Shown here one piece after another: positions 19,248 through 27,742 of a stretch of DNA of 64,000 bases. Location: contig NZ_FRAR01000012.1 in NCBI RefSeq assembly GCF_900142375.1, positions 62,001 to 126,000 of the forward strand, in the 5' to 3' direction. Within the stretch, counting starts at the first letter, position 1; each line of letters begins with the position of its first letter. Under the pieces are notes generated by a model. The model was not told where the DNA came from. It worked only from the letters and a program-made list of their open reading frames with translations, and made no database searches. The stretch comes from Desulforamulus aeronauticus DSM 10349 (GTDB taxonomy: Bacteria > Bacillota > Desulfotomaculia > Desulfotomaculales > Desulfotomaculaceae). The position numbers were made by a program, and so were the translations under genes.

Positions 19248-20597
19248 ATGTCTATTCATGCTGAATCAAATACTGCTAGACGGAAAAACAACTATTTTGA
19301 CAACATACCAGTTAGCAGGCAACACCTATTACTCTTTATCCTCATCGTATTATCCTATTTCTTCGAACAATTGGATAACAATAACTTTGCCTTTATCGCT
19401 CCAGCTATCGTTAAAAATGGGTTTGTTACGCAAGCACAGATCGGTACGATCACGGGTATCTATTTCCTTGGCATGACCTTGGGCGGATTCCTGGGCGGTA
19501 TCATTTCCGACCTGATTGGCCGCCGAAAAACCTTTCTCATGTCGATGTTGATCTTCTCTTCTGCGTCGATCCTTAACGGACTAACCAATAGTTTTGAAAT
19601 GTTTGTCTTTGCCAGAGCAGCAACCGGTTTCGGCATCTTCATGATGATGGTGACCTCCATTGCTTATATTTCGGAAATGTCTCCCGGGGAAAGCCGCGGC
19701 AAATGGCAGAGCATCACTGCTGCAGGCGGTTTCTGTGCTATGCCTGTGATCGGTATCATCTCCAGAGCGATCATCCCAATGAGTCCTGATGCCTATCGGA
19801 TCATCTTCTATCTAGGCGGTGCAGGCTTCATCACCTTTTTACTTGGACTAAAATACCTCAAGGAATCCCCCCGCTGGTTGGTTGCCAAAGGGCGGGTTGC
19901 TGAAGCTGAACAAGTAGTCAAAGAGCTTAGCGGTCATGATATTGACCTGAGCGAGGTTGCGAAGAATGTTCCGCCAAAAGTTAACGCTTGGGATCAGTTT
20001 ATCGGAATGTTCTCCGGCAAGTATATGAAACGTACATCAGTCCTTCTCCTCTTTGGTATTCCGGCTAATATTTGTGCTTTCGTTCTGGCTGTTTGGATTC
20101 CGACCCTGGCCGGCATGAAAGGATTTACCATGGAACAGAGCTTGAGTATCGGTGTTGCCTTTATGGCCGGTGCCCCAGTGGGTATGTTCTTATTCTCCTT
20201 CTTCTCAGATAAAGGCGGCCGTAAGATTCCGTTGGCTATCGGAGTTATGTGTACAGCGGTTGCAGCTATGGTGTATGCCTATGTTGGAAACAGCTATATT
20301 TTGACCATGGTCGTTGCTTTTATCTTAAACGCCTTTGTCATGGGCTACGGTTTCGTTGCGATGGCGTATGTTCCAGAGCACTATCCAACCCAAATGCGCA
20401 ATACTGCAGTGGGTGCTATCAATGGTTTCCAGCGTCTGGGTGTTTCCTTCTCCCAGCCCTTTATCCCAATTATCGCGACCACTTATGGTGTTAAAGGTCT
20501 GTTCATCGGTATTTTCGTAGTCTACACATTTGCTGCAGCAGTCGTATTTTTTCTCGGTCAGCGCACCGGTGGTATTCCGCTGGAACAAATCGAGTAG
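19248..20597 (+). CDS. MFS transporter paired with ASST-like protein 1
   Basis: 449-residue major facilitator with 12 predicted helices. The N-terminal block FEQLDNNNFAFIAPAI, SDLIGRRKTFL in loop 2-3, KESPRWLVAKGRVAEAEQ after helix 6, and SDKGGRKIPLAIG in loop 8-9 make it a close relative of the carrier at 27743, more distant from that at 13805. AAGGAG precedes the ATG. Its promoter carries the shared Crp/Fnr-type site. The next gene, 197 bases on, is an ASST-like protein, just as the 27743 carrier lies near the second ASST gene, so carrier and enzyme probably serve one substrate. Substrate unknown. Confidence 0.87.
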   Translation: MSIHAESNTARRKNNYFDNIPVSRQHLLLFILIVLSYFFEQLDNNNFAFIAPAIVKNGFVTQAQIGTITGIYFLGMTLGGFLGGIISDLIGRRKTFLMSMLIFSSASILNGLTNSFEMFVFARAATGFGIFMMMVTSIAYISEMSPGESRGKWQSITAAGGFCAMPVIGIISRAIIPMSPDAYRIIFYLGGAGFITFLLGLKYLKESPRWLVAKGRVAEAEQVVKELSGHDIDLSEVAKNVPPKVNAWDQFIGMFSGKYMKRTSVLLLFGIPANICAFVLAVWIPTLAGMKGFTMEQSLSIGVAFMAGAPVGMFLFSFFSDKGGRKIPLAIGVMCTAVAAMVYAYVGNSYILTMVVAFILNAFVMGYGFVAMAYVPEHYPTQMRNTAVGAINGFQRLGVSFSQPFIPIIATTYGVKGLFIGIFVVYTFAAAVVFFLGQRTGGIPLEQIE

Positions 20598-20794
20598 TCT
20601 AGCTACAGCGATAAAGTTGTTCCAGACGTAAAAAAACGGATCTGTGTAGCATACACTACTGCAAGGATTTTAGCAATGTATTAAAATCAAGAATGTGAAA
20701 GCCATAACAATAATGCTATAAATCGAGTAAAAAGTTTTTTGACAGCCCATCAACTAATTGATATGTTTAAAAATATTTAAGGGAGGTAACAATC

Positions 20795-22276
20795 ATGGGT
20801 TTACCAACAATTCATCCAACAGGGACTACTGTGTATAATCCGGAGAAAGCTTTTAATGGTTATACTATCTTCCAAGCCGCAGAACTGGGTGCCATGTTAA
20901 TTAACATGAATGGTAAGGAAGTGAAGCTGTGGAAAGGTTTGCATGGCTTCCCCAACAAAATGTTACCCGGTGGTTATGTACTGGGCCACAGAGGTGCTAG
21001 GGATACTAAATTTGGTTATCAAGACAATGTTGATTTGGTGCAGGTTGACTGGAATGGTAATGTGGTTTGGGAGTTTAATCAGTATGAATTTATCGAAGAT
21101 CCAGGTAATGAACCTCGCTGGATGGCTAGACAACACCACGATTACCAAAGAGCAGGCAATCCCGTAGGCTACTATGTACCTGGTATGGATCCTAAGACCG
21201 ATTCCGGTAATACATTAATCCTGGCCCATAAAAACGTCTACAACAAAAAGATTTCTGACAAAAAATTACTGGATGATACCATCATTGAAGTGGATTGGGA
21301 AGGCAATATTGTCTGGGAATGGAACTGCAATGAACACTTTGACGAGTATGGTTTCTCCCAGGCCGAAAAGAATGTGCTTTTCAGAGATCCCAATATGCAT
21401 GAATGTGGCGGCGGTATGGGCGACTGGATGCACATTAACTCCATGTCTACCCTAGGTCCTAACCAATGGTACGACCAGGGTGATGAAAGATTTCATCCCG
21501 ACAATATTATTTGGGATGCTAGAGAATCCAACATTACCGCCATTATCAGCAAGGAAACCGGTAAAGTAGTTTGGAGACTTGGCCCTGACTTTACGGCCAC
21601 CAAAGAGTTAAGAAAACTGGGTATTATCATTGGCCAACACCATGCCCACATGATTCCCAAAGGCTTACCCGGTGAAGGTAATATCCTGATTTTTGATAAT
21701 GGTGGTTGGGCAGGCTATGGCTTACCCGGTCAAACCACTCCCTATGGCACCAAGGCCTATCGGAGAGACCATTCCAGAGTTCTGGAAATTGACCCCATCA
21801 CCTTAAAAATTGTTTGGCAGTATACTCCAACCGAAGCAGGACATTTGCAACCGTACCATTCCCATCACTTCTATAGCCCATTTATCAGCAGTGCCCAAAG
21901 ATTGCCCAATGGTAATACTATGATTACCGAGGGTTCTGGTGGTAGATTAATCGAAGTGACTGCAGATCATGAATTGGTTTGGGAATATATCTCTCCCTAC
22001 TGGGGTAAAAAATTCAAATTGAACATGGTCTACCGTGCTTACCGCTTACCCTACGAATGGGTTCCTCAATTGGAAAAACAAGAGGAGGTAGCCATTCCGC
22101 GGGTGGAGGTTACTACCTTTAGAATGCCCGGGGCAGCTCCTCTGGGGTGCGATGATGAAACTGAAGTTGCAGGTACCCTAGGATATGGCGAGGTAGATGG
22201 CTTCTGTGTAACCACCGTCGAGGAAGAAGCACCAACTGACGATGATAATGATGATGAAGGTATCATTCGCATCTAA
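20795..22276 (+). CDS. arylsulfotransferase (ASST)-fold protein 1, cytoplasmic
   Basis: 493-residue beta-propeller protein of the arylsulfotransferase family. Repeated blades contain VDWNGNVVWEFNQYEFIED, VDWEGNIVWEWNCNEH and ITLKIVWQYTPTEAG. Family blocks include GDWMHINSMSTLGPN, GQHHAHMIPKGLPG followed by NILIFDNGGWAGYG, and SAQRLPNGNTMITEGSGGR. Characterised ASSTs are periplasmic and transfer sulfate between phenols through a sulfo-histidine. This protein has no signal peptide (it starts MGLPTIHPTG), so it should be cytosolic, and whether it moves sulfate is unproven. Many His and Trp residues are shared with the paralogue at 31847. The acidic C-terminal tail (TDDDNDDEG) is unique to this copy. 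GGGAGG lies 8 bases before the ATG. Confidence 0.8.
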   Translation: MGLPTIHPTGTTVYNPEKAFNGYTIFQAAELGAMLINMNGKEVKLWKGLHGFPNKMLPGGYVLGHRGARDTKFGYQDNVDLVQVDWNGNVVWEFNQYEFIEDPGNEPRWMARQHHDYQRAGNPVGYYVPGMDPKTDSGNTLILAHKNVYNKKISDKKLLDDTIIEVDWEGNIVWEWNCNEHFDEYGFSQAEKNVLFRDPNMHECGGGMGDWMHINSMSTLGPNQWYDQGDERFHPDNIIWDARESNITAIISKETGKVVWRLGPDFTATKELRKLGIIIGQHHAHMIPKGLPGEGNILIFDNGGWAGYGLPGQTTPYGTKAYRRDHSRVLEIDPITLKIVWQYTPTEAGHLQPYHSHHFYSPFISSAQRLPNGNTMITEGSGGRLIEVTADHELVWEYISPYWGKKFKLNMVYRAYRLPYEWVPQLEKQEEVAIPRVEVTTFRMPGAAPLGCDDETEVAGTLGYGEVDGFCVTTVEEEAPTDDDNDDEGIIRI

Positions 22277-22350
22277 GGCCCTTAGAGGGAAAAGGAGGGA
22301 ATAAACCTTCCTCAGAGTGTTGAGAAAGTGAATGTTATAGATATATGAAG

Positions 22351-22392
22351 AAACAGCCATAAACCATAAAATTGCGGTTTATGGCTGTTTTT
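22351..22392 (+). terminator. intrinsic terminator after ASST gene 1
   Basis: A perfect 15-bp stem (22351-22365 with 22376-22390) is followed by T residues. Confidence 0.9.
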
Positions 22393-22457
22393 ATGGTATA
22401 ATGGAAGAAAATGCAAGATTGTAGTGGTAAATGGGGTTGCTATATCTACTATTTATA

Positions 22458-22477
22458 AACAGTATAATTATACTGTT
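22458..22477. promoter_or_regulatory. perfect 20-base palindrome
   Basis: AACAGTATAATTATACTGTT is fully self-complementary, as expected of a dimeric repressor site. It lies 211 bases upstream of the small gene at 22689. The rest of the 412-base gap holds the terminator above and a TACACTACC motif at 22550-22558. Confidence 0.45.
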
Positions 22478-22688
22478 ATGGTGGAGTTCTTCGGATAACC
22501 TTATAATATAAATTAAGAAAGAATAAGAAAAAACAGGTTTTTTGTAATATACACTACCGACAGGGATAATTCTTTTTGTTACAATATACGTAAAGAAGGC
22601 TATGGGCGGGTACTGGTAATGGACATTGTGAATGTTTTACTTTGAACTTGCTAAACCTAAAAATATTTACTACACGGAGGAAAGCATA

Positions 22689-22907
22689 ATGAATCAGTTA
22701 GTCCAATTAAGACAAGAGATTGCAAAGATGAGGCTAGTGGATCTGGCTAAAGAACATGGCAAGGATTCATCTAGGGTTAACAACTACCGGCGGAAAATGG
22801 GTGATATGATTACTACAACGAAGGAATTAGATAAAGCACCTGTAAAGCAAAAGAGAGAACCCGCGGCTAACAAGGTAGAACCTCACAGATGGGCAGGCAA
22901 TTACTAG
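22689..22907 (+). CDS. small basic protein, unknown function
   Basis: 72-residue protein; the start is ATG 22689 with GGAGG 8 bases ahead (the frame extends further upstream without a site). The first half is predicted helical and charged (LRQEIAKMRLVDLAKEHGKDSS), the rest is Lys/Arg-rich and probably flexible. I do not recognise a family. A bidirectional terminator follows directly, so it is a single-gene unit. It may be a nucleic acid-binding or regulatory peptide judging by charge only. Confidence 0.5.
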   Translation: MNQLVQLRQEIAKMRLVDLAKEHGKDSSRVNNYRRKMGDMITTTKELDKAPVKQKREPAANKVEPHRWAGNY

Positions 22908-22935
22908 AGTGGTTCCGGTGTTAGAAGAAGATTTA

Positions 22936-22988
22936 AAAGAGGCTGGTCCTAAAGGGCACTTCATGTACCTTTTGGAACCAGCCTCTTT
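22936..22988. terminator. bidirectional terminator between convergent genes
   Basis: AAAGAGGCTGGT (22936-22947) pairs with ACCAGCCTCTTT (22977-22988) around an inner stem (AAAGG/CCTTT). It separates the small plus-strand gene from the minus-strand binding protein gene. Confidence 0.85.
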
Positions 22989-22997
22989 GCTGTACCA

Positions 22998-23957
22998 TTA
23001 TATTTTTTGGACTAGGTCCGGATATTTCAAATCTTTTTTCAATAATTTCTTTTCACTCATCCATTGGAGGATGTTATTGACATCTTCCTCTGTGGGAACC
23101 TGCGGCTTCGGATATCGCTGCAGGCTATAATCCTTAGCAATGGGTTCAGGGATATTCACATTTTTCACCATTAATTGCTTATATTGATCGGGATGATTGT
23201 TTAAATCTTCCACTGCTTTGGCATAAGCACGATAGAAACCAGCCACGGCAGCTTTCTTTTCGTCCAATGTTTTTTGATCAAAAAGTATCACAGCTTGAGA
23301 AAGGTTGCGGGTGGTGTCTTGGGCAATCACGGTGGCACCTTTAAACTCGGCAAAGGTTACCATGGGATCGGGAACTGTAATGGCATCAATTTGCTTGTTA
23401 AAAAGCATTTCCATACGCAGAGGAATCTTGGGTACAGAAGTTTTCTTTACTTCAGAGGGGTCTATGCCTGCGTCCTTTAGCAAGCCGTCGGAAACGTATT
23501 CAATAATGGAATTGTGAGAAATACCCAAACTTTTTCCTTTTAAATCAGCTAGGGTCTTAATCGTAGATCCAGGAGCTGCAACAATGGCAAACCTTCCTTC
23601 TTGCGGGGTGGCACCCAGAGTGATGGAGGTCATCTTAAGGTCTAACCCAGTATCCTTCATCAGAGTTGCCACAATCATGTCGGTAACCATGCCATTGAGT
23701 TGTCCTGATTGCATGGCATTACCTTGTTCCACAGCACTTTGGAAGCGAATAAGCTCCACCTGGAGGTTTTCCTGGGTAAAATAACCGTTCTTCTCGGCTA
23801 CTACCATTGGCATAATATCCTCAATAGGTAGCACGCCGATTTTTAAGGGCTGTTTTTCTGTTTTGGGGGGTGCCTTCTTTTCCTGGGCACAGCCGGCCAA
23901 GAGAGTTACAACCAGCAATAATATCAAAACCATGGTAAACTTTTTCCCAAACGCCAC
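22998..23957 (-). CDS. substrate-binding lipoprotein of an SsuA/NMT1-type ABC importer
   Basis: 319-residue lipoprotein: hydrophobic signal followed by lipobox LLAGC, then a two-lobed SsuA/NMT1-like binding domain (IGVLPIEDIMPMVVAEKNGYF; DLKGKSLGISHNSIIEYV). I chose GTG 23957, 9 bases after AGGAGG; the TTG at 23978 lies ahead of that site. Relatives bind sulfonates, taurine, nitrate or pyrimidine precursors. The permease and ATPase genes lie at 25095-26610 with menA interposed on the other strand. A shared TetR-type operator upstream (23996) and at 27246 ties the pieces together. The ligand cannot be read; with menA and ASST genes around it, an aromatic or sulfonated compound is possible, which is inference. 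Confidence 0.85.
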   Translation of the reverse strand: MAFGKKFTMVLILLLVVTLLAGCAQEKKAPPKTEKQPLKIGVLPIEDIMPMVVAEKNGYFTQENLQVELIRFQSAVEQGNAMQSGQLNGMVTDMIVATLMKDTGLDLKMTSITLGATPQEGRFAIVAAPGSTIKTLADLKGKSLGISHNSIIEYVSDGLLKDAGIDPSEVKKTSVPKIPLRMEMLFNKQIDAITVPDPMVTFAEFKGATVIAQDTTRNLSQAVILFDQKTLDEKKAAVAGFYRAYAKAVEDLNNHPDQYKQLMVKNVNIPEPIAKDYSLQRYPKPQVPTEEDVNNILQWMSEKKLLKKDLKYPDLVQKI

Positions 23958-23995
23958 TTTCCGGTACCTCCTAACCAATCCCTTGATTTAATAGA

Positions 23996-24011
23996 ATGAA
24001 TATTGGTTCAT
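23996..24011. promoter_or_regulatory. TetR-type operator, copy 1
   Basis: ATGAATATTGGTTCAT lies between the binding-protein gene (minus) and menA (plus). Its arms ATGAA/TTCAT match the site at 27246 upstream of the tetR gene. It may control either or both divergent genes. Confidence 0.6.
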
Positions 24012-24177
24012 TTTATTAATCTTATCTTAAAATCTACTAGGCTGAAAGTCAATAGCTTTGGGGAGGGATAAGCAAATTTAGCCAGTTATCTGATAGAGAA
24101 GGAAAAGTCATAAAAACAAAGAAATGTATAAAATCAACAAGCAAAACTAACAACAATTTCTAAGGGGATTACATACC

Positions 24178-25086
24178 ATGTCACAATCTACGGAAAATCT
24201 AAGTTCTTTTAAAATCTGGTTGCTGGCTATGCGACCCAAAACCTTACCCGCCGCCATGGGGCCAGTAATAGTGGGTACCGCAATGGCCGTTGGTGATCAA
24301 GCTTTTGCTTTTCTGCCAGCTTTAGCTGCCTTGCTGGTGTCGCTGCTCTTGCAGATTGGTTCTAACCTAGCGAACGATGTTTTTGATTTTAAAAAGGGTA
24401 AGGATACCGAGGAAAGAACCGGACCGCTGCGGGTTACCCAGGCGGGGCTCCTCACACCCGGTCAGGTTATGAGTGGTATGGGGGTTGTCTTTGCCTTGGC
24501 TCTGGCTCTAGGGCTTTATCTTGCCTGGGTGGGTGGTTGGGTAATCCTCGCCCTGGGGATTGCCGCCATTATCTCAGCCATTGCCTATACCGGTGGGCCT
24601 TATCCCTTGGGCTATCACGGGTTGGGCGAAGTGTTTGTCTTTATTTTCTTTGGGCCAGTGGCGGTCTGTGGCACGTATTATGTGCAAGCGGGCTATGTCA
24701 GTGCTGCAGCTTGGTGGGCGTCTCTGCCGGTGGGATTTCTAATTACCGCTATTTTGGTTGTGAACAACTTCCGGGATTTACCTCAGGACAAAAAAACAGG
24801 CAAAAGAACCATCGCAGTGAGGTTAGGTCCCAACGGTACGAAAGGTGAGTATTTTCTTTTACTAGCTGCTTCCTTTGCCGTGCCCCTAATCATGTGGCTG
24901 CAGGGAATTGCCTCCGGCTGGGTCCTTTGTGCCTGGCTGTCCCTACCCTTTGTTCTACCGCTCATTCAGGATATTCGGACCAAACAGGGGAAACCCCTGA
25001 ACGCCACCCTGGCCGGAACTGCCCGCTTATCACTCTTTTTTAGTATTTTGTTGTCCGCCGGGTACCTTTTGGGAAAAATTACGTAA
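24178..25086 (+). CDS. menA: UbiA-family prenyltransferase, probable 1,4-dihydroxy-2-naphthoate polyprenyltransferase
   Basis: 302-residue integral membrane enzyme with about eight or nine helices, which would attach a polyprenyl chain to 1,4-dihydroxy-2-naphthoate in menaquinone synthesis. The first Asp-rich motif is NDVFDFKKGKDTEERTGP, the second is NNFRDLPQDKKTGKRTIAVR, both typical of MenA, as is MRPKTLPAAMGPVIVGTAMA at the N-terminus. It is transcribed alone, and converges on the ABC permease gene with only 8 bases between stops. No other menaquinone genes are in view, so the gene is separated from its pathway and embedded between parts of an ABC importer. Confidence 0.88.
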   Translation: MSQSTENLSSFKIWLLAMRPKTLPAAMGPVIVGTAMAVGDQAFAFLPALAALLVSLLLQIGSNLANDVFDFKKGKDTEERTGPLRVTQAGLLTPGQVMSGMGVVFALALALGLYLAWVGGWVILALGIAAIISAIAYTGGPYPLGYHGLGEVFVFIFFGPVAVCGTYYVQAGYVSAAAWWASLPVGFLITAILVVNNFRDLPQDKKTGKRTIAVRLGPNGTKGEYFLLLAASFAVPLIMWLQGIASGWVLCAWLSLPFVLPLIQDIRTKQGKPLNATLAGTARLSLFFSILLSAGYLLGKIT

Positions 25087-25094
25087 CCATAAGC

Positions 25095-25853
25095 CTAAAG
25101 ATGAATCCAAGAACATAGGAATTTTTCGGCTTGATCCAGCAGCACGTAAAGGAAAAAGCCCATTAATCCCATCGCAATAATACCGGCAAACATTTCTTCA
25201 TAATTCATTCGGCTTAAGCAGTCCATAATAAAAAAGCCGATACCGGTTTGGGTGGCATAGGTTTCAGCCAGAAAGAGCACTGCCAAGGCAGTCCCTAACC
25301 CCAGTCGGAGGGAGGTTAGGATGGCCGGCAGACAACCGGGCAGATAAACGTGGCGGTACAGATCCCAAGAACTGGCGCCCAGGGATTTCATGGAAGAAAC
25401 ATATTCCTTTTTCATGTTTTTGGCGGCATCACGGGTGGTTACTAAAATTTGATAAAAGGTGATGAGTGTAATTAAAAGGATTTTGGAGCTATCGCCGATG
25501 CCTAACACAATCAAAAAAATAGGCATAAATACCACCTTGGGAATCGGGTAGGTTAAATAGAGCAGCGGTGCTACTTTATTATCAATTACCGGGTCCTTAC
25601 CCAGGAGTATTCCCAGCGGCACCGCCAATAGGGTAGCCAGTAATAGGCTTAGGAGTACCCGATAGAGGCTCACCCCAAGGTGAAGCAGAAGTTCTCCCCG
25701 GAGGCTTTGCAGCAAGCTTTGCCCAGCATCCAGAGGCAGTGGCACCGCAGGGCTTTTTAAGCCCAAGGAAAGCAGCCACCAGAGCAGCAAGAGGATGGCC
25801 ACCGAGGCCAAAAAGGCAAGGGCTTTTTCAGCTTTTTTAAACGCCTGCTGCAT
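25095..25853 (-). CDS. ABC importer permease, SsuC/TauC type
   Basis: 252-residue inner membrane permease with about six helices. The EAA-type loop reads SSMKSLGASSWDLYRHVYLPGCLPAILTSLRLGLGTALAVLF (positions ~150-190 in outline), matching sulfonate/nitrate/taurine-type permeases (BPD_transp_1). AGGAGG is 7 bases before the ATG. It overlaps the end of the ATPase gene by 17 bases, so the order of translation is tetR, ATPase, permease. It would pair with the ATPase at 25837 and the binding lipoprotein at 22998. Confidence 0.9.
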   Translation of the reverse strand: MQQAFKKAEKALAFLASVAILLLLWWLLSLGLKSPAVPLPLDAGQSLLQSLRGELLLHLGVSLYRVLLSLLLATLLAVPLGILLGKDPVIDNKVAPLLYLTYPIPKVVFMPIFLIVLGIGDSSKILLITLITFYQILVTTRDAAKNMKKEYVSSMKSLGASSWDLYRHVYLPGCLPAILTSLRLGLGTALAVLFLAETYATQTGIGFFIMDCLSRMNYEEMFAGIIAMGLMGFFLYVLLDQAEKFLCSWIHL

Positions 25854-26610
25854 ACTTTTTCCTCCTGTGCAAATAAGAACGCAATAGATTACACATCTCT
25901 AAAAAGGGGATCTTCCCCCGCAGTTCGTAATCTCCGGCCATTTCATTTTCCACTATTTGTTCAATATGTCCCGGTCCTGGCGACATCACAAAGATTCTGT
26001 GCCCTAGGAAGACGGCCTCTTCAATATTGTGCGTAATGAGCAAAATGGTCAATCCGGTTTCCTGCCAGATTTCCAGGAGAAAATCCTGAATTTCTTCCCG
26101 GGTGAGGGCATCCAGAGAAGAAAAGGGCTCGTCCATCAGCAGCAGTTTAGGTTCCAGGACCAGAGCCCGGGCAATGGCAACACGCTGCCTTTGGCCGCCG
26201 CTTAGTTGAGCGGGATATCTTTTGGCCAGAGGCAAAAGGCCCAGTTTGTCTAAAATCATGGTTGCTTGGCTTTGGATTTCCCGCGGTGTTTTTTTTCTCA
26301 GTTGTAATCCCAAAATCACATTATCCCAGACCGTCTTCCAAGGGAATAACCCATATTCCTGTAAAATGAGGGCTGTTTCACCACCGCCCCGCGGGGCCTG
26401 GCCGTTGATTAGTACCTGGCCGGCATAACGGTCATTTAGGCCTGCCAGTACGTTAAAAAGCGTGCTTTTGCCGCAACCGGAGGGACCGATGATGACTCCC
26501 GTTTTACCCTGGGAAAGGGAGAGATCAACAGAATCCAGGGCCGTGATTGTCTTGCCCCGCTGTAAATACTCCACATGTAAGGATGCTATGGAAAGATAAT
26601 CAACTGACAT
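25837..26610 (-). CDS. ABC importer ATPase, SsuB/TauB type
   Basis: 257-residue ATPase with Walker A GPSGCGKST, Q-loop LQEYGLFPWKTV, signature LSGGQRQRVAIARAL, Walker B LLLMDEPFSSLD and the H-loop THNIEEAVFL. The ~50-residue C-terminal tail is typical of nitrate/sulfonate importer ATPases. The ATG overlaps the tetR stop region by 11 bases and has GGAG immediately before it, which is unusually close; coupling to tetR translation is likely. Energises uptake with the permease downstream. Confidence 0.92.
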   Translation of the reverse strand: MSVDYLSIASLHVEYLQRGKTITALDSVDLSLSQGKTGVIIGPSGCGKSTLFNVLAGLNDRYAGQVLINGQAPRGGGETALILQEYGLFPWKTVWDNVILGLQLRKKTPREIQSQATMILDKLGLLPLAKRYPAQLSGGQRQRVAIARALVLEPKLLLMDEPFSSLDALTREEIQDFLLEIWQETGLTILLITHNIEEAVFLGHRIFVMSPGPGHIEQIVENEMAGDYELRGKIPFLEMCNLLRSYLHRRKKYAAGV

Positions 26611-27217
26611 CTCCTTTTCCCATTCCCTTCAAATTATATTTCATGAGCGTTGCAAAGGCGGCCTCCAAATCTTCGGGTTTACCCTCCCGCAGCCAGTTGA
26701 TAATCACCTGCCGGAAGCTCCCCACAAAGGCGAGAGCTGTGACAAAGGTATCCTCATGGGGTATTCTGTCCTGCTTTTTCAATTCATCCAGATCTTCTTT
26801 GGTAAGCTTAATCAGTTCATTTTCAATGTCGATGAGCTTGGCATTAAAGGCATTATTAACTCCTGGTACTTGGACCAGGAGTATTTTAGCCATGTTTTTT
26901 TCTTTCACAAAGAGTTTAATACAGGCTTCCATAGATGCTTGCAGCTTATCAAAACCATCGGTAAAATGGGCTCGCTCATGCTTGATGCACTCCAGGAGTT
27001 CATGAAACATCTCTTCTACGATCATCGTAATGAGGGCATCTTTATTAGTGAAATACAGATAAAAAGTGCCCGTAGCGATTTTAGCCTTTTGGGCAATGGT
27101 TTTAATGGAAGTGCCCTGATAGCTGTTTTCCGCAAAGACTTCCCGGGCGGCCTTTAGTATTTCTTTTTTCTTAGATTGGAGTTTTTCCATAACTTTATTG
27201 GTTTGCCGGTAGGCCAT
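26600..27217 (-). CDS. TetR-family regulator of the ABC importer
   Basis: About 205 residues. The N-terminal TetR helix-turn-helix is clear (ILKAAREVFAENSYQGTSI, then IAQKAKIATGTFYLYFTNKD); the rest is a helical ligand-binding and dimerisation domain. The start may be ATG 27217 or TTG 27223; neither has a strong site. It is first gene of the operon with the ATPase and permease. A perfect palindrome ATGAATTAGCATTCAT (27246-27261) lies just upstream and a near copy lies ahead of the binding-protein gene, which points to autoregulation and control of the whole importer. The effector is unknown. Confidence 0.9.
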   Translation of the reverse strand: MAYRQTNKVMEKLQSKKKEILKAAREVFAENSYQGTSIKTIAQKAKIATGTFYLYFTNKDALITMIVEEMFHELLECIKHERAHFTDGFDKLQASMEACIKLFVKEKNMAKILLVQVPGVNNAFNAKLIDIENELIKLTKEDLDELKKQDRIPHEDTFVTALAFVGSFRQVIINWLREGKPEDLEAAFATLMKYNLKGMGKGDVS

Positions 27218-27245
27218 TCTCAAATCACGTCCTAAGAGTACAAAT

Positions 27246-27261
27246 ATGAATTAGCATTCAT
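27246..27261. promoter_or_regulatory. TetR-type operator, copy 2
   Basis: ATGAATTAGCATTCAT has perfect 6-base arms. It lies about 30 bases upstream of the tetR start and matches the site at 23996-24011. Confidence 0.65.
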
Positions 27262-27532
27262 TGTTTCTATTTTATGCAGGTTCTTTGCAGTAGTCAACGT
27301 TTAGTGCGGCTGCCTGTAATTACAATTTCACCTGCTCTCAGGAATTAAAACAAGGATAGATGCTCCCTGGCTTGGGCAGCTTCAATGACTGTGTTAAGCC
27401 CCAAACAAAAAGGCCGCTATCGGCTGTATTGTTTGTGTATAAACGAGCATTATTAAAATCAAACTGAACTGAATTTGAATTAAATTGAACAAAATAGTAC
27501 TGATAGGGCCTTACTTTGTTATCTAAGAAGAT

Positions 27533-27590
27533 GCTTATAAAAAACCAGTGCTTGACCCTGGCGTAGCGGTCAACACTGGTTTTTTATAAG
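27533..27590. terminator. very long bidirectional hairpin
   Basis: Two 24-base arms (27533-27556 and 27567-27590) pair almost fully, with single-base bulges, around a 10-base loop; A and T runs flank the core on both strands. It lies in the 525-base gap between tetR and the MFS gene; 27262-27532 shows nothing I can support. Confidence 0.7.
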
Positions 27591-27616
27591 CAGTATACCG
27601 CAATAAACAATGATTT

Positions 27617-27671
27617 GTTGTGTCGTCACAATGACTGTTTGTTTGTCGGGAATGGGACTCTTGTGTAAGAT
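27617..27671 (+). promoter_or_regulatory. Crp/Fnr-type operator and promoter of MFS gene 27743
   Basis: GTTGTGTCGTCACAAT (27617-27632) with TTGTG/CACAA arms is followed by -35 TTGTCG (27643-27648), a 17-base spacer and -10 TAAGAT (27666-27671). The layout is identical to that at 19085-19139. Confidence 0.75.
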
Positions 27672-27742
27672 TGTATTAAAGATAATTATCACATACACAA
27701 AACGAGCTCGCAGTCAGAAATGTTCAAAGGGGAGGATAACTT

